A stretch of DNA of 64,000 nt from Erythrobacter sp. YT30. Lineage in GTDB: Bacteria > Pseudomonadota > Alphaproteobacteria > Sphingomonadales > Sphingomonadaceae. This document shows, in pieces, positions 43,257 to 52,817 of this stretch. The DNA lies in contig NZ_LMAF01000002.1 in assembly GCF_001542875.1 (NCBI RefSeq), positions 1,573,501 to 1,637,500 on the forward strand, written 5' to 3'. A program made the translations under genes and the position numbers. Within the stretch, counting starts at the first letter, position 1; the number at the start of each line of letters is the position of its first letter. Under the pieces are notes generated by a model. It was given only the letters and a program-made list of their open reading frames with translations. It was not told the origin of the DNA and searched no databases.

Positions 43257-43499
43257 ATGGCGAACGCACTGCAAAAACCGGTGCAGCTTTCGAGCGAACT
43301 TGAAGCGGTTGTTGGCAAAGGCCCAATGCCGCGCACTGAAGTGACTTCGAAAGTCTGGGCTTACATCAAGGCCAACAACCTGCAGAAACCATCAGACAAG
43401 CGGACCATCGTTCCTGATGCAAAGCTTGGCGCCGTGATCGGCAACGATGAAATCAACATGATGAAGATGACAGGCAAGATCTCAAAGCACCTTACCTGA
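43257..43499 (+). CDS. SWIB/MDM2-domain protein
   Basis: 80 residues forming one SWIB/MDM2 domain: VQLSSELEAVVGKGPMPRTEVTSKVWAYIKANNLQ and KRTIVPDAKLGAVIG. AGGGAG lies before the ATG. In bacteria such short proteins are found near DNA-topology genes or alone; DNA or protein binding is presumed. Confidence 0.93.
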   Translation: MANALQKPVQLSSELEAVVGKGPMPRTEVTSKVWAYIKANNLQKPSDKRTIVPDAKLGAVIGNDEINMMKMTGKISKHLT

Positions 43500-43519
43500 T
43501 CTGAACTTTCATTGATGAT

Positions 43520-43759
43520 TTATGGGCGGCGCGCGATCCTATAGGGTCCGCGCCGCTCCTGTTTCGGTTCGCCTTTCCATGAAAGGCTGATAGCCTTTTC
43601 TGAGATCAGAACGTCCACCGCCAAGTGAACGTCCTCTATATAATCGCGCCAATTCCTATTCGAGCCGGCCAGAATGCGTGCTGCTTCGCTCGGGCAGATC
43701 GTTTTGTTCGCTCCACGTTCTTCCAACAGGCCAAGAATTGCTCGTTTAGCCCCGCTCAC
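43520..43759 (-). CDS. DUF3253 protein
   Basis: 79 residues, a winged-helix-like DUF3253 fold: [54 protein letters not shown] and RGPYRIA. Function unknown. It is convergent with SWIB and divergent from the dipeptidase. Confidence 0.85.
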   Translation of the reverse strand: MSGAKRAILGLLEERGANKTICPSEAARILAGSNRNWRDYIEDVHLAVDVLISEKAISLSWKGEPKQERRGPYRIARRP

Positions 43760-43853
43760 TGGGACAGCCCCTTGCTGGGTGGGAAACCTGCAATTGTTCT
43801 ATGAGATCGGCCGCGCTATCCACCATGGCATATCTCTATCGGAGGACTGCTTG

Positions 43854-45146
43854 ATGATGCAACGTGCCGCTTTGATGCTTGCTGCGACTGCCCTCGGGTT
43901 CGTGCCCGTTCACGCTCAGGACGACACCGCTTCCGAAAGAATCGATCCTGATATCGCAGCGGCCAACGCAGCATTGGATGCAGCTCCCGTTTTCGATGGC
44001 CACAACGATGTGCCAATTCAGATCCGCGCTCGGTTCGACAATCAATTGGTGAATTTCGACTTCACTGACACTAGCGGGACGGCGGATGAGGAAAGCGGCA
44101 GGAACGCCATGCATACCGACATCGCCCGTTTGAGAACAGGAAAGGTTGGGGCTCAGTATTGGTCGGTCTATGTCCCGTTTCGCTTACCTGAACCCGAAGC
44201 GGTGAAGATGACGATGGAGCAGATAGATATAACCAAGCGTCTGATCGCGAAGTACCCCGATGATCTTGCGCTCGCACTGACAGCGGATCAGGTCGAAATT
44301 GCGATGGCAGAGGGCCGCATTGCTTCACTGATCGGGATGGAGGGTGGCCATTCGATTGGGTCAAGCCTCGCCGTGCTTCGCCAGATGTATGCTCTGGGTG
44401 CCCGATACATGACGCTAACGCACAATTCGAACACGCCATGGGCAGACAGCGCGACCGATGATCCCAAGCACGGAGGCCTTAGTGATTTTGGCCGCGATGT
44501 AGTGCGTGAAATGAACCGGATCGGTATGCTCGTTGATCTCAGCCACGTTAGCGAAGAGACCATGCTGGATGCGCTCGAAGTGGCAACTGCTCCTGTCATC
44601 TTCAGCCATTCCGGCGCGCGCGCGATTAATGGTCATGCGCGCAATGTGCCTGACAGTGTGCTTGAGAAGCTGCCACAGAATGGCGGAATTGTGATGGTGG
44701 TCGCGTTGCCCGGTTTTCTAAACGATGCTGAGCGTGAATGGTTTGCTTCGCGATCGGCTGAAGAAGCTCGGCTGAAGTCACTTTTTCGTGGGCAGCCAGA
44801 CATCGTGACGTCTGCAATGGCCGAATGGGATGAAGCCAATCCCACACCCGAAACCATGATCAGCCACATGGCCGATCATATCGATCACATCAAATCCGTC
44901 GCGGGCATTGAGGCTATCGGCATCGGCGCCGATTTTGACGGGATGCCGATAGGGCCCGTGGGTTTTGAAGATGTGGCCGGCTATCCAGCGCTTTTCGCCG
45001 AGTTATCTCGGCGCGGCTATTCGCAGGTCGAAATGGAACTCATTTCGAGCCGCAATGCGATCCGCGTGCTGCGCGATGCAGAGCGCGTTTCTAGCAGTCT
45101 GCGGAGCCAACCTGCCATCGAAACGCTGATACCAGAGGCTGAATAG
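43854..45146 (+). CDS. secreted M19 membrane dipeptidase
   Basis: 430 residues from ATG 43854 (GGAGG eight nt upstream); the frame upstream opposes DUF3253. Signal peptide [19 protein letters not shown]. The two-zinc site is readable: DGHNDVP (His50, Asp52), IGMEGGHS (bridging Glu), VDLSHVSEE and FSHSGARAI (His) and IGADFDGM (Asp). It hydrolyses dipeptides, and the family also takes beta-lactams. It should be periplasmic. It could use products of the secreted S9 peptidase elsewhere in the window. Confidence 0.95.
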   Translation: MMQRAALMLAATALGFVPVHAQDDTASERIDPDIAAANAALDAAPVFDGHNDVPIQIRARFDNQLVNFDFTDTSGTADEESGRNAMHTDIARLRTGKVGAQYWSVYVPFRLPEPEAVKMTMEQIDITKRLIAKYPDDLALALTADQVEIAMAEGRIASLIGMEGGHSIGSSLAVLRQMYALGARYMTLTHNSNTPWADSATDDPKHGGLSDFGRDVVREMNRIGMLVDLSHVSEETMLDALEVATAPVIFSHSGARAINGHARNVPDSVLEKLPQNGGIVMVVALPGFLNDAEREWFASRSAEEARLKSLFRGQPDIVTSAMAEWDEANPTPETMISHMADHIDHIKSVAGIEAIGIGADFDGMPIGPVGFEDVAGYPALFAELSRRGYSQVEMELISSRNAIRVLRDAERVSSSLRSQPAIETLIPEAE

Positions 45147-45161
45147 AACCTCTGGCGCTAA

Positions 45162-45344
45162 TCAATCGGCAGTTTCCGGCAGATCATCGCGCGGTGTAGA
45201 CGCCATTTCTTCAAGCTCTTCTTCGGACATGCTTTCATACATTTCGATCGAAGCGCCTTCGAGGTCAGACTTTTGAGCCTCGCCTCGTTTCGCCGCGAGC
45301 GCTGCTCCGGCTGCTTGCTGCTGCGCTTTGCTTTTTGCTTTCAC
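45162..45344 (-). CDS. DUF3008 protein
   Basis: 60 residues from GTG 45344 with AAGGAA seven nt before it; the longer frame (from 45380) has no site. KAKSKAQQQAAGAALAAKRG and MYESMSEEELEEMAST match DUF3008, a small basic-then-acidic family whose members are mostly about 60 residues. Role unknown. A possible weak EcfG promoter lies at 45440-45465. Confidence 0.82.
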   Translation of the reverse strand: MKAKSKAQQQAAGAALAAKRGEAQKSDLEGASIEMYESMSEEELEEMASTPRDDLPETAD

Positions 45345-45439
45345 TGTCCATTTCCTTCGCCAAAGCACGAACTCAAGCAAACACTAGGCGTCAAACGCTA
45401 TGTTTATTGATTGTGCTGTCTTAGGGTTATCGAGACAGA

Positions 45440-45465
45440 AATGGATAGTCAGCTAAACTGGTTCC
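45440..45465 (-). promoter_or_regulatory. near-consensus EcfG promoter before the DUF3008 gene
   Basis: On the minus strand GGAAC-N17-CATT, one mismatch in the -10, about 95 nt before the GTG start. The same stretch contains GGTTCC-N9-GGAACC (45460-45480), an inverted repeat. Confidence 0.35.
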
Positions 45466-45479
45466 AATATTGCCGGAAC

Positions 45480-45632
45480 CTATCCCCAGAGTGCGGGAAT
45501 AATCCAAACGGCGCTCATAGCGATAACAGCGATGACAAGGCCAATCCCCAGCACATAGCGCATATGGCCGGTGGTCTGTGCCGCGCGGGCATCGTCATCT
45601 TCAATGTGAATTTCGTCTTGATTGTCTGACAT
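45480..45632 (-). CDS. 50-residue membrane protein under an EcfG promoter
   Basis: 50 residues from ATG 45632 (GGGA six nt upstream). An acidic N-terminus (SDNQDEIHIEDDDARAAQ) leads into one membrane helix (MRYVLGIGLVIAVIAMSAVWIIPALW). Such single-helix proteins are common in sphingomonads, without known function. A perfect EcfG promoter stands 35 nt upstream. It and DUF3008 may form one stress transcript, separated by 135 nt. Confidence 0.7.
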   Translation of the reverse strand: MSDNQDEIHIEDDDARAAQTTGHMRYVLGIGLVIAVIAMSAVWIIPALWG

Positions 45633-45666
45633 GGGTCCCATCCATTTTACCTGAGTGTACGCCATT

Positions 45667-45691
45667 AACGGCGCGATTGCTCGCCTGTTCC
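45667..45691 (-). promoter_or_regulatory. perfect EcfG-type promoter upstream of the 50-residue membrane protein
   Basis: On the minus strand GGAAC-N16-CGTT, exact to the consensus. It lies between the dapD stop (45705) and the small gene's start, so it would create an internal stress promoter. Confidence 0.7.
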
Positions 45692-45704
45692 TAGTTTTTG
45701 AGGG

Positions 45705-46541
45705 TTAGTCGCGCAATAAGTCGTTTATCCCGGTTTTCGAACGCGTCTGTGCATCCACAGTCTTCACAATGACGGCGCAATAAAGCGAAGGACCAGGCGA
45801 TCCGTCGGGCAAAGGCTTGCCAGGCAGGGTCCCGGGGACGACCACGGCGTAAGGCGGCACCTCGCCCATATGCACTTCACCCGTGGCGCGATCGACAATC
45901 TTTGTTGAGGCACCAAGGTAGACGCCCATCGAAAGAACAGCCCCTTCGCCAACGCGCACACCTTCGGCAACTTCGCTGCGCGCACCGATAAACGCGCCAT
46001 CGCCGATAATGACGGGTTCTGCCTGAAGCGGCTCAAGCACACCGCCGATCCCTGCGCCACCAGAAATGTGCACATTCTTGCCAATCTGTGCACATGATCC
46101 AACGGTCGCCCACGTATCGACCATGGTTCCTTCATCGACATAGGCCCCAATATTGACAAAGCTGGGCATCAGGACCGCACCTTGGCCAATAAAGCTGCCC
46201 CGACGGACAACAGCACCGGGGACTGCGCGAAATCCAGCATCTCGGAAGCGATTTTCGCCCCACCCGGCAAACTTGATAGGCACCTTGTCAAACGCCGCTT
46301 CGCCTGCACACGCGTCGGGCATCAAACGGTTATCATTGAGGCGAAATGACAGCAGCACCGCTTTTTTGAGCCACTGGTTCACTTTCCAACTGCCATCGCC
46401 AGTCGGCTCCGCTACGCGTGCTTCACCGCTGTCGAGCATGGCAAGAGCGTCAGTGACCGCATGGCGCACATCACTGCCAGGCGTCACTTCCTGACGATTT
46501 TCCCAGGCTTCTTCGATTTGCGCGATCAATGTCTCGGTCAT
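45705..46541 (-). CDS. dapD: 2,3,4,5-tetrahydropyridine-2,6-dicarboxylate N-succinyltransferase
   Basis: 278 residues from ATG 46541. N-terminal helical part ([19 protein letters not shown]), then a left-handed beta helix of hexapeptide repeats ([50 protein letters not shown]) that forms the trimer. It uses succinyl-CoA to succinylate THDP in lysine and diaminopimelate synthesis. The length matches DapD (about 275). dapE is not adjacent. Confidence 0.97.
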   Translation of the reverse strand: MTETLIAQIEEAWENRQEVTPGSDVRHAVTDALAMLDSGEARVAEPTGDGSWKVNQWLKKAVLLSFRLNDNRLMPDACAGEAAFDKVPIKFAGWGENRFRDAGFRAVPGAVVRRGSFIGQGAVLMPSFVNIGAYVDEGTMVDTWATVGSCAQIGKNVHISGGAGIGGVLEPLQAEPVIIGDGAFIGARSEVAEGVRVGEGAVLSMGVYLGASTKIVDRATGEVHMGEVPPYAVVVPGTLPGKPLPDGSPGPSLYCAVIVKTVDAQTRSKTGINDLLRD

Positions 46542-46738
46542 GGAGCTTTCCGATGGCTTTCTAATGATGTCAGTGCGCCTAGCGATCCAAGCGCATTGCA
46601 GCAAGTGCGCACCGTGCTGTCCCCAATTTGTCGCAGGACAGCGTCCAAAATGGCGGCGTTATGGGTTGCCCCTTGTCAGCGCGTTAAGCTTAAACTTAAA
46701 CCTGAAACTTAGGAGGACCGCGAAGAGGATAAACAGTC

Positions 46739-49159
46739 ATGCGCCAGCACCCTCCGCACTCCAGCGATGAAAATTCTTTGATTACACCTGATGCCAACGC
46801 TCCAATCCGATGGAAAGTTGTGGCGGCAGCTGTTGCATGCGCAGCGTTGACGGCCTGCGGCGGCGGCGGTGGAGGCGGCGCCGGTGTGGCGTCGATCCCA
46901 CCGCCCCCTCCACCGCCTCCACCTCCACCGCCACCACCTCCCCCACCACCGCCGACCAATTTCAACACGCAGGAGTTCCGGCGCTCTGATGGCCCGGCCT
47001 TCCATGGCGCCGATGAGGCCTGGCAACAGAACTTTACCGGCGCGGGCGAGATCATTGCGGTTATCGATACAGGGATCGATGAAGACAGCCCTGAATTTAT
47101 GGGCCGCGTTCACCCTAATTCGGCTGATGTAGTCAGCAATCGGCCCGTCACTCCCGAAGATGACCACGGGACAAACGTATCATTGGTCGCCGCAGGCGGA
47201 CGCGACGATACTGGTATTTTGGGCATCGCTTTCGACAGTCAGGTGCTGGCCATTCGCGCAGACAGTGTCGGCAGTTGCGGTGCGGACACTCCGCAAAATG
47301 CCAATCTTGATTGCAGTTTTGATGATCGCGACATCGCGAGTGGTGTCGATCTGGCGATCTCGACAGGCGCCACCGTTATTAACCTCAGTCTTGGCGGGGG
47401 AGGGGCATCACAATCCCTCCGGAATGCGATTGCAAGGGCAGCTAATGCTGGCATCGTGGTTGTTGTGGCAGCTGGAAATGGGGGCGATGGGTCCGAGCCG
47501 GGGATTGATCCTGATCAGCCCGATCCGTTTGCATCGAGCCTTTTGACCGCAGGCAATGGTAATGTGATCATCGTCGGATCGGTCGATGATCAGGGGGAAA
47601 TTTCAGATTTCAGCAACCGGGCCGGCAATTTCGCTAGTTCCTATTTGACCGCGCGCGGAGAGCGTATTTGCTGCGTCTACGATGAGGGCGAGCTATTCGT
47701 CGAGAACATCGATGGCCAGCAGTTTGTCACGCTCTTTTCCGGCACCAGTTTTGCGGCGCCGCAGGTGGCCGGCGCTGTCGCGCTCCTTGCGCAGGCATTT
47801 CCAAACCTTGAAGCGACCGAGATTGTTGAAATCCTACTCGACACTGCTCGCGATGCGGGGGCGGCAGGTACAGATGAGGTGTTTGGGACCGGCATTCTCG
47901 ACATCGCAGCAGCAATCGCGCCGCAGGGGACAACTTCGCTTGCAAGCACTGGAACAGTTCTCGCACTTACCGATGATTTCGCCATTGGTTCTGCGGCGAT
48001 GGGTGATGCGCTGACAGGTGCGAGTTTGAGCACCATCGTGCTTGATCGGTATGATCGCGCTTACAACGTTGATTTTGGCGCTCGGTCGCGCAGTGCTGCT
48101 CAGGTTCAACGCCTGCGCGGCGCGGTTCAGCGCGGCGGATTTACCCAAGCCGCCAATTTGGATGGCCTGTCTTTGGCAGTGACAGTCGGCAAGGGGCCGC
48201 TTGCAGGCGGCCTGAATTGGGCCCGTGATCTGCAATTGTCGTCGCAAGATGCGATTGGCGCTCGGGTTTTGGCAGCGCGGGCTGCGGCAAAGATTGCTCC
48301 TGATTTGCAGCTAGGTTTTGCGATTTCGCAAAGCGCCAAAAGTCTCGTCGCTCAAATGCAAGGTGCGGACAGACCCGCGTTTGCAATCGCGCCTAGTGCT
48401 GGGAATGATGCAGGCTTCCTTGAAAGCAGCGATCTCGCCTTTGCTGCACGCCATCAGATTGGCGAATGGGGTCTTACGGTTTCTGCGGAAAGCGGACGCG
48501 CCTGGCTCGGCAGTGAGCGTCAGGCCAACGATATCTTGCCCGGCCTTCGCGAACGCCGCCCGATGTCGAGTTTCAGCCTCGCAGGTGATCGCAAATTTGG
48601 AGCGCTCGAAACCAATGTCGCGCTGACATGGCTACAGGAAGACGGCACTCTGCTTGGTTCGCATTTCAACTCGGCGTTCGGCATCACTGGCGCCGACACT
48701 CTATTTGTCGATGGTGAGGCGAGCTATAACTTCGTGCCTAACTGGCAGCTTGGGGGCTCCTTGCGCAACGGCTTTACTCGACCGCGAGCAGGCTCGCTCG
48801 TCGGCTCTGGCTCGCAACTTTGGACGCAAGGCTGGTCGCTTGATCTCAGCAGGCGTGGCAACTTTACGATGGCCGACAGTCTCGGCTTTCGTCTCAGTCA
48901 GCCCTTGCGTGTCAGCGGAGGCGGGCTGAATCTTGAGCTTCCGGTCGCTTACGATTACGCGACAGAAAGCCCGATCCTGGGTCGCCAGCGCCTCTCGCTG
49001 ACACCCACAGGTCGCGAGATCATGAGCGAACTTGCATGGGGATCACCGTTCCTGTTTGGCTTTGCATCGGCCAGCGTGTTCTATCGCAGCGAACCCGGTC
49101 ATTTCTCAGCCGCCCCTGATGATGTGGGCGCTGTGATCAGGTTCGACGCTTCGTTTTAG
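46739..49159 (+). CDS. subtilisin-type (S8) autotransporter with lipobox and a 19-proline linker
   Basis: 806 residues; GAGGA nine nt before the ATG. Signal with lipobox CAALTACGG (Cys40), then Gly-rich spacer and Pro54-Pro72, nineteen prolines in a row. Peptidase S8 domain: IAVIDTGID (Asp110), EDDHGTNV (His143) and SGTSFAAP (Ser337). The C-terminal half (about 450-806) shows alternating beta-strands and ends with IRFDASF, matching an autotransporter barrel. It is probably a surface subtilase. The proline codons are mixed, so they are not a slipping repeat; EF-P would be needed to translate them. Confidence 0.9.
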   Translation: MRQHPPHSSDENSLITPDANAPIRWKVVAAAVACAALTACGGGGGGGAGVASIPPPPPPPPPPPPPPPPPPPTNFNTQEFRRSDGPAFHGADEAWQQNFTGAGEIIAVIDTGIDEDSPEFMGRVHPNSADVVSNRPVTPEDDHGTNVSLVAAGGRDDTGILGIAFDSQVLAIRADSVGSCGADTPQNANLDCSFDDRDIASGVDLAISTGATVINLSLGGGGASQSLRNAIARAANAGIVVVVAAGNGGDGSEPGIDPDQPDPFASSLLTAGNGNVIIVGSVDDQGEISDFSNRAGNFASSYLTARGERICCVYDEGELFVENIDGQQFVTLFSGTSFAAPQVAGAVALLAQAFPNLEATEIVEILLDTARDAGAAGTDEVFGTGILDIAAAIAPQGTTSLASTGTVLALTDDFAIGSAAMGDALTGASLSTIVLDRYDRAYNVDFGARSRSAAQVQRLRGAVQRGGFTQAANLDGLSLAVTVGKGPLAGGLNWARDLQLSSQDAIGARVLAARAAAKIAPDLQLGFAISQSAKSLVAQMQGADRPAFAIAPSAGNDAGFLESSDLAFAARHQIGEWGLTVSAESGRAWLGSERQANDILPGLRERRPMSSFSLAGDRKFGALETNVALTWLQEDGTLLGSHFNSAFGITGADTLFVDGEASYNFVPNWQLGGSLRNGFTRPRAGSLVGSGSQLWTQGWSLDLSRRGNFTMADSLGFRLSQPLRVSGGGLNLELPVAYDYATESPILGRQRLSLTPTGREIMSELAWGSPFLFGFASASVFYRSEPGHFSAAPDDVGAVIRFDASF

Positions 49160-49177
49160 GAGTGTTTTCTCCGGGTG

Positions 49178-50263
49178 CTACTCCGGCATCCCAGCTGCTT
49201 TGGCGAAATTGTAGGCGTTTTCAATCAGAGGCGCGACGCGTTCGCTCATCTGCTTGGCATGCGCAGATGAGGCAGTGCCGTCGATCACGCGCTTTTTGAT
49301 GCCTTGCATGATCCCTGCAAGCCGGAAGAGGTTGTACGCGAAGTACCAATCCATTGGCGGGACTGGATAACCAGTGCGCGCAACATAGCGATCGACTGCT
49401 TCATCCTTCGAGGGAATGCCCAGGTCCTCCAGATCGAGCCCCATCAGACCAGCACGCCCATCTGCGGGGTTGTACCAGTTGAGCATGAGATAGCTGAAAT
49501 CGGCAATCGGATCGCCGAGTGTCGACAATTCCCAATCGAGCACCGCGATAATGCGCGGCTCATCATGCGCGAAGATCACGTTGTCGAGCCGGTAATCGCC
49601 ATGGACGACGCTTGATCCATGCTGGGGCGGGATCGTTTCGGGAAGCCATTCAATCAGCCGCTCCATCTTGGGTTGATGCTCGGTTTCAGAAAGCTTGTAT
49701 TGCTTTGACCAGCGAGAGATTTGCCGCGCGCAATAATCGGTTGGTTTGCCGAAATCACCAAGGCCGATTTCGTCCGGCTTATTAAGGTGCAGATCGGCCA
49801 TCGTATCGATCAGCGCGTTGTAAATCTCTCGGCGTTCAGCAGGCTGCATCCCTGGCAGAGCACCATTCCAAAGCGAACGGCCATCGGCCATGCTCATCAC
49901 GAAGAATTTCGAACCGATGACCTCCGGATCTTCGCAAAGGCCATACGTGCGCGGAACGGGGAAACCAGTCGGATAAAGGCCCGTCATCGCCTTATATTCC
50001 CGATCCACGGCATGGGCAGAGGGAAGCAGCTTACCAAAAGGCTGGCGCCGAAGGACGTAGTTTGTCGCCGGTGTTTCGATCTTATAGGTTGGGTTGGATT
50101 GGCCGCCTTTGAACTTGGTGTAGCTGATGGGGCCCGCAAACCCTTCAACATTGGCTTCGAACCATGCTGTTAGCGCTTCAAGATCGAGCTTGTCCCGCTC
50201 CTCGACAGCAACGGTGCCGACCATTTCCTTGTCGAAATCAATGTTCATCGTGTTTTCTGGCAT
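49178..50263 (-). CDS. APH-fold phosphotransferase, acyl-CoA-dehydrogenase-associated
   Basis: 361 residues. Kinase-like fold: FKGGQSNPTYKIETPATNYVLRRQP (nucleotide loop and Lys/Arg), VVHGDYRLDNVIF (catalytic HGDxxxxN) and IAVLDWELSTLGDPIADF (metal Asp). Its closest pattern is the ACAD10/11-type and bacterial fadE-linked phosphotransferases, some of which phosphorylate 4-hydroxyacyl-CoA. The ADH stop overlaps its ATG by one base (TGATG), so they are coupled in one operon with the upstream acyl-CoA dehydrogenase. Confidence 0.85.
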   Translation of the reverse strand: MPENTMNIDFDKEMVGTVAVEERDKLDLEALTAWFEANVEGFAGPISYTKFKGGQSNPTYKIETPATNYVLRRQPFGKLLPSAHAVDREYKAMTGLYPTGFPVPRTYGLCEDPEVIGSKFFVMSMADGRSLWNGALPGMQPAERREIYNALIDTMADLHLNKPDEIGLGDFGKPTDYCARQISRWSKQYKLSETEHQPKMERLIEWLPETIPPQHGSSVVHGDYRLDNVIFAHDEPRIIAVLDWELSTLGDPIADFSYLMLNWYNPADGRAGLMGLDLEDLGIPSKDEAVDRYVARTGYPVPPMDWYFAYNLFRLAGIMQGIKKRVIDGTASSAHAKQMSERVAPLIENAYNFAKAAGMPE

Positions 50264-51351
50264 CAGTCAAACATCACCACGCTGCGCGCATGGCTCCCTT
50301 CGCGCATTTTATCAAAGCCCGCATTCACATCCTCAAGGCCGATCCTCTCGGCAATGATGGTGTCGAGATCAAGGAGACCGCGCATGTAGAAATCAACGAG
50401 ACGCGGTAGATCGACGGGGAAGTGGTTCATCCCCATGATTGCGCCCATCAGTTTCTTGCCTCCGAGGAGGTCCATAGCGCCAAGGCCGACTTTGCAATCC
50501 AAGGGCATCATGCCGAGGATCACGGCTGTGCCGCCCCGGCGCAGTGCTGCGACGGCAAGATCGGCCGAAGCCTGACGGCCAACAGCTTCGATCGCCCAAT
50601 CAACGCCGCCACCAGAGATTTCCATGATCTGCTGGACGACATCATCGGCCATGGCATCGACTGTGTGCGATGCGCCCAGAACCTTTGCGAGTTCACGCTT
50701 TTCAGGCAGCGGATCAGCGGCAATCACCTTGCCCGCGCCTGCGATTTTGGCTGCATTGATCGTGGCCAATCCCACGCCGCCGCAGCCCACAACAAGCACA
50801 GTCTCGCCCGGTGTCACCTTGCAGGCGTTGAATATCGTGCCAGCACCCGTCGTGACAGCGCATCCGATGACCGCGGCGCGATCAAGTGGCATATCCTTAT
50901 CGATCGAAACACACGCGTTTTCATGGATGAGCATCTGTTCTGAAAGCGAGGATAGATTGAGCATTTGATTGACGGGCTCACCACCAGAGCGTGTCATGCG
51001 CGGAGCATCTGTCTTGCCGCGCCGGGTTGCGCCGCCAAGGCATAGTGCCATTCGCCCTGTCACGCAGAATTCGCAGGTTCCGCAAAACGCGCTGAGGCAG
51101 GAGACGACGTGATCACCCGGCTTCACCGTTTTGACTTCAGAGCCGACCGCACGGACAACGCCTGCCGCCTCATGCCCCGGAATGCAGGGCAATGGGTGCG
51201 GGTAATGGCCGTCAATAAAATGAAGGTCGGAATGGCACAGGCCGCACGCCTTGGTGTCGATCAGAACTTCGTGCGGCATGGGATCGGCGACTTCGATATC
51301 GCCGATCACCAGCCCTTCGCCCGGTTTCTCCAGGATGGCTGCCTTCGCCAT
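50263..51351 (-). CDS. zinc-dependent alcohol dehydrogenase (class III-like)
   Basis: 362 residues. Catalytic zinc: ACGLCHSDLH (Cys) and IPGHEAAGVV (His-Glu). Structural zinc: CGTCEFCVTGRMALC (four Cys). Rossmann: VLVVGCGGVGLATINAAKIAGA. It oxidises a primary alcohol to the aldehyde with NAD. The family resembles the formaldehyde and long-chain alcohol dehydrogenases. GGGGAAAGC lies just before the ATG. It sits between an acyl-CoA dehydrogenase gene and the APH gene. Confidence 0.93.
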   Translation of the reverse strand: MAKAAILEKPGEGLVIGDIEVADPMPHEVLIDTKACGLCHSDLHFIDGHYPHPLPCIPGHEAAGVVRAVGSEVKTVKPGDHVVSCLSAFCGTCEFCVTGRMALCLGGATRRGKTDAPRMTRSGGEPVNQMLNLSSLSEQMLIHENACVSIDKDMPLDRAAVIGCAVTTGAGTIFNACKVTPGETVLVVGCGGVGLATINAAKIAGAGKVIAADPLPEKRELAKVLGASHTVDAMADDVVQQIMEISGGGVDWAIEAVGRQASADLAVAALRRGGTAVILGMMPLDCKVGLGAMDLLGGKKLMGAIMGMNHFPVDLPRLVDFYMRGLLDLDTIIAERIGLEDVNAGFDKMREGSHARSVVMFD

Positions 51352-51380
51352 GCTTTCCCCTCTCTAAGCGGTGTACGCGA

Positions 51381-52718
51381 TTAACGCGCTACGCCGATAT
51401 CGCCCGATGACATGCCGCCATCATTGGCCGCATCGCCGACTCCGCCCCCACGCAGCGCATTGGCAGTTGGGCCTTCATTGGGCAGGTGCTTTCCGAATTC
51501 CATGCGCGCAATAGAGCGAGCGTGAACTTCGTCAGGACCATCGGCGAGGCGCAGAGTGCGCTGGTTGGCGTACATGCGCGCAAGGCCGTAATCCTCGCTC
51601 ACGCCGCCGCCGCCATGCGCCTGAATTGCATCGTCAATGATGCGCAGCGCCATGTTGGGGGCCTGCACCTTGATCATCGCGATTTCCTGTTTCGCAGCCT
51701 TGTTGCCGACCTTGTCCATCATGTCGGCGGCCTTGAGGCAGAGAAGGCGCGTCATATCGATATCGATCCGGGCTTGCGCCACGCGCTCTTCCCAAACCGA
51801 ATGCTTGTAGATTGGCTTGCCGAACGCTTCGCGCTCTTGCAGGCGTTTGCACATCCGCTCCAGAGCTTCTTCCGCGCAACCGATGGTACGCATGCAGTGG
51901 TGGATACGGCCCGGGCCAAGGCGCCCTTGCGCGATTTCAAATCCGCGTCCTTCACCAAGCAGCATGTTGGTGACAGGGACGCGCACGTCCTTCATCTCAA
52001 CTTCCATATGGCCGTGCGGTGCATCGTCATAACCGAAGACGGGCAGGTGCCGCAGGATGTTCACGCCGGGCGTGTCAATTGGCATCAGGACCATTGATTG
52101 CTGCGCGTGGCGCTTGGCTTCGAAATCGGTTTTGCCCATGACAATCGCGATCTTGCAGCGCGGATCGCCAAGGCCCGATGACCACCATTTGCGGCCATTG
52201 ATGACATATTCATCGCCGTCCCGCTCAATACGGGTTTCGATATTGGTGGCATCAGAACTCGCCGTGAAAGGCTCTGTCATCAAGAAGGCGGAACGAATTT
52301 CGCCATTCATCAACGGGGTTAGCCATTGGTCCTTTTGCTCGCGCGTACCATAGCGGTGGAACACTTCCATGTTCCCCGTATCGGGTGCGGAGCAGTTGAA
52401 GACTTCCGATGCCCAGCCAATGCGGCCCATCTCTTCAGCGCACAGTGCATATTCAAGGTTTGTGAGGCCGGGCCCTTCGAATTCGTATGAGTCATCGACA
52501 TGATGATGGCTGTCATTGCGCGGTGGCATGAACAGGTTCCAGATGCCGGCTTCCTTGGCTTTGGCCTTGGTCTCTTCGACGATAGGGAGCACTTTCCAAC
52601 GCTCACCCGCCATGTCCTGTTCGTCGTAGACGCTGACATTGGGGCGCACTTCCTTGGCAATGAAATCGCGCACGCGGTCACGCCAATAAACCTGACGTTC
52701 GGTTGGTTCAAAATCCAT
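51381..52718 (-). CDS. acyl-CoA dehydrogenase
   Basis: 445 residues from ATG 52718; the longer frame has no site. ACAD fold: N-terminal helices ([21 protein letters not shown]), FAD-binding [37 protein letters not shown]-terminal bundle [32 protein letters not shown] and [22 protein letters not shown]. The residues fit the FadE-like (ACAD11-type) group, which usually accompanies an APH phosphotransferase. This supports a role in dehydrogenating long-chain or 4-hydroxy-acyl-CoA. Confidence 0.92.
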   Translation of the reverse strand: MDFEPTERQVYWRDRVRDFIAKEVRPNVSVYDEQDMAGERWKVLPIVEETKAKAKEAGIWNLFMPPRNDSHHHVDDSYEFEGPGLTNLEYALCAEEMGRIGWASEVFNCSAPDTGNMEVFHRYGTREQKDQWLTPLMNGEIRSAFLMTEPFTASSDATNIETRIERDGDEYVINGRKWWSSGLGDPRCKIAIVMGKTDFEAKRHAQQSMVLMPIDTPGVNILRHLPVFGYDDAPHGHMEVEMKDVRVPVTNMLLGEGRGFEIAQGRLGPGRIHHCMRTIGCAEEALERMCKRLQEREAFGKPIYKHSVWEERVAQARIDIDMTRLLCLKAADMMDKVGNKAAKQEIAMIKVQAPNMALRIIDDAIQAHGGGGVSEDYGLARMYANQRTLRLADGPDEVHARSIARMEFGKHLPNEGPTANALRGGGVGDAANDGGMSSGDIGVAR

Positions 52719-52817
52719 CTCGATGATCCTCTTCTCGTTCAATCCCGTTTGATTCTTCGGGCGAGACCGTGGCAGAGCGAACGACACCCGCCAAGCTCTC
52801 ATTTGTGCAATTTGCGT

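Noticed and set aside
46696..47055. Minus-strand frame with a long glycine run
   Set aside because: It is the complement of the proline run in the subtilase gene.
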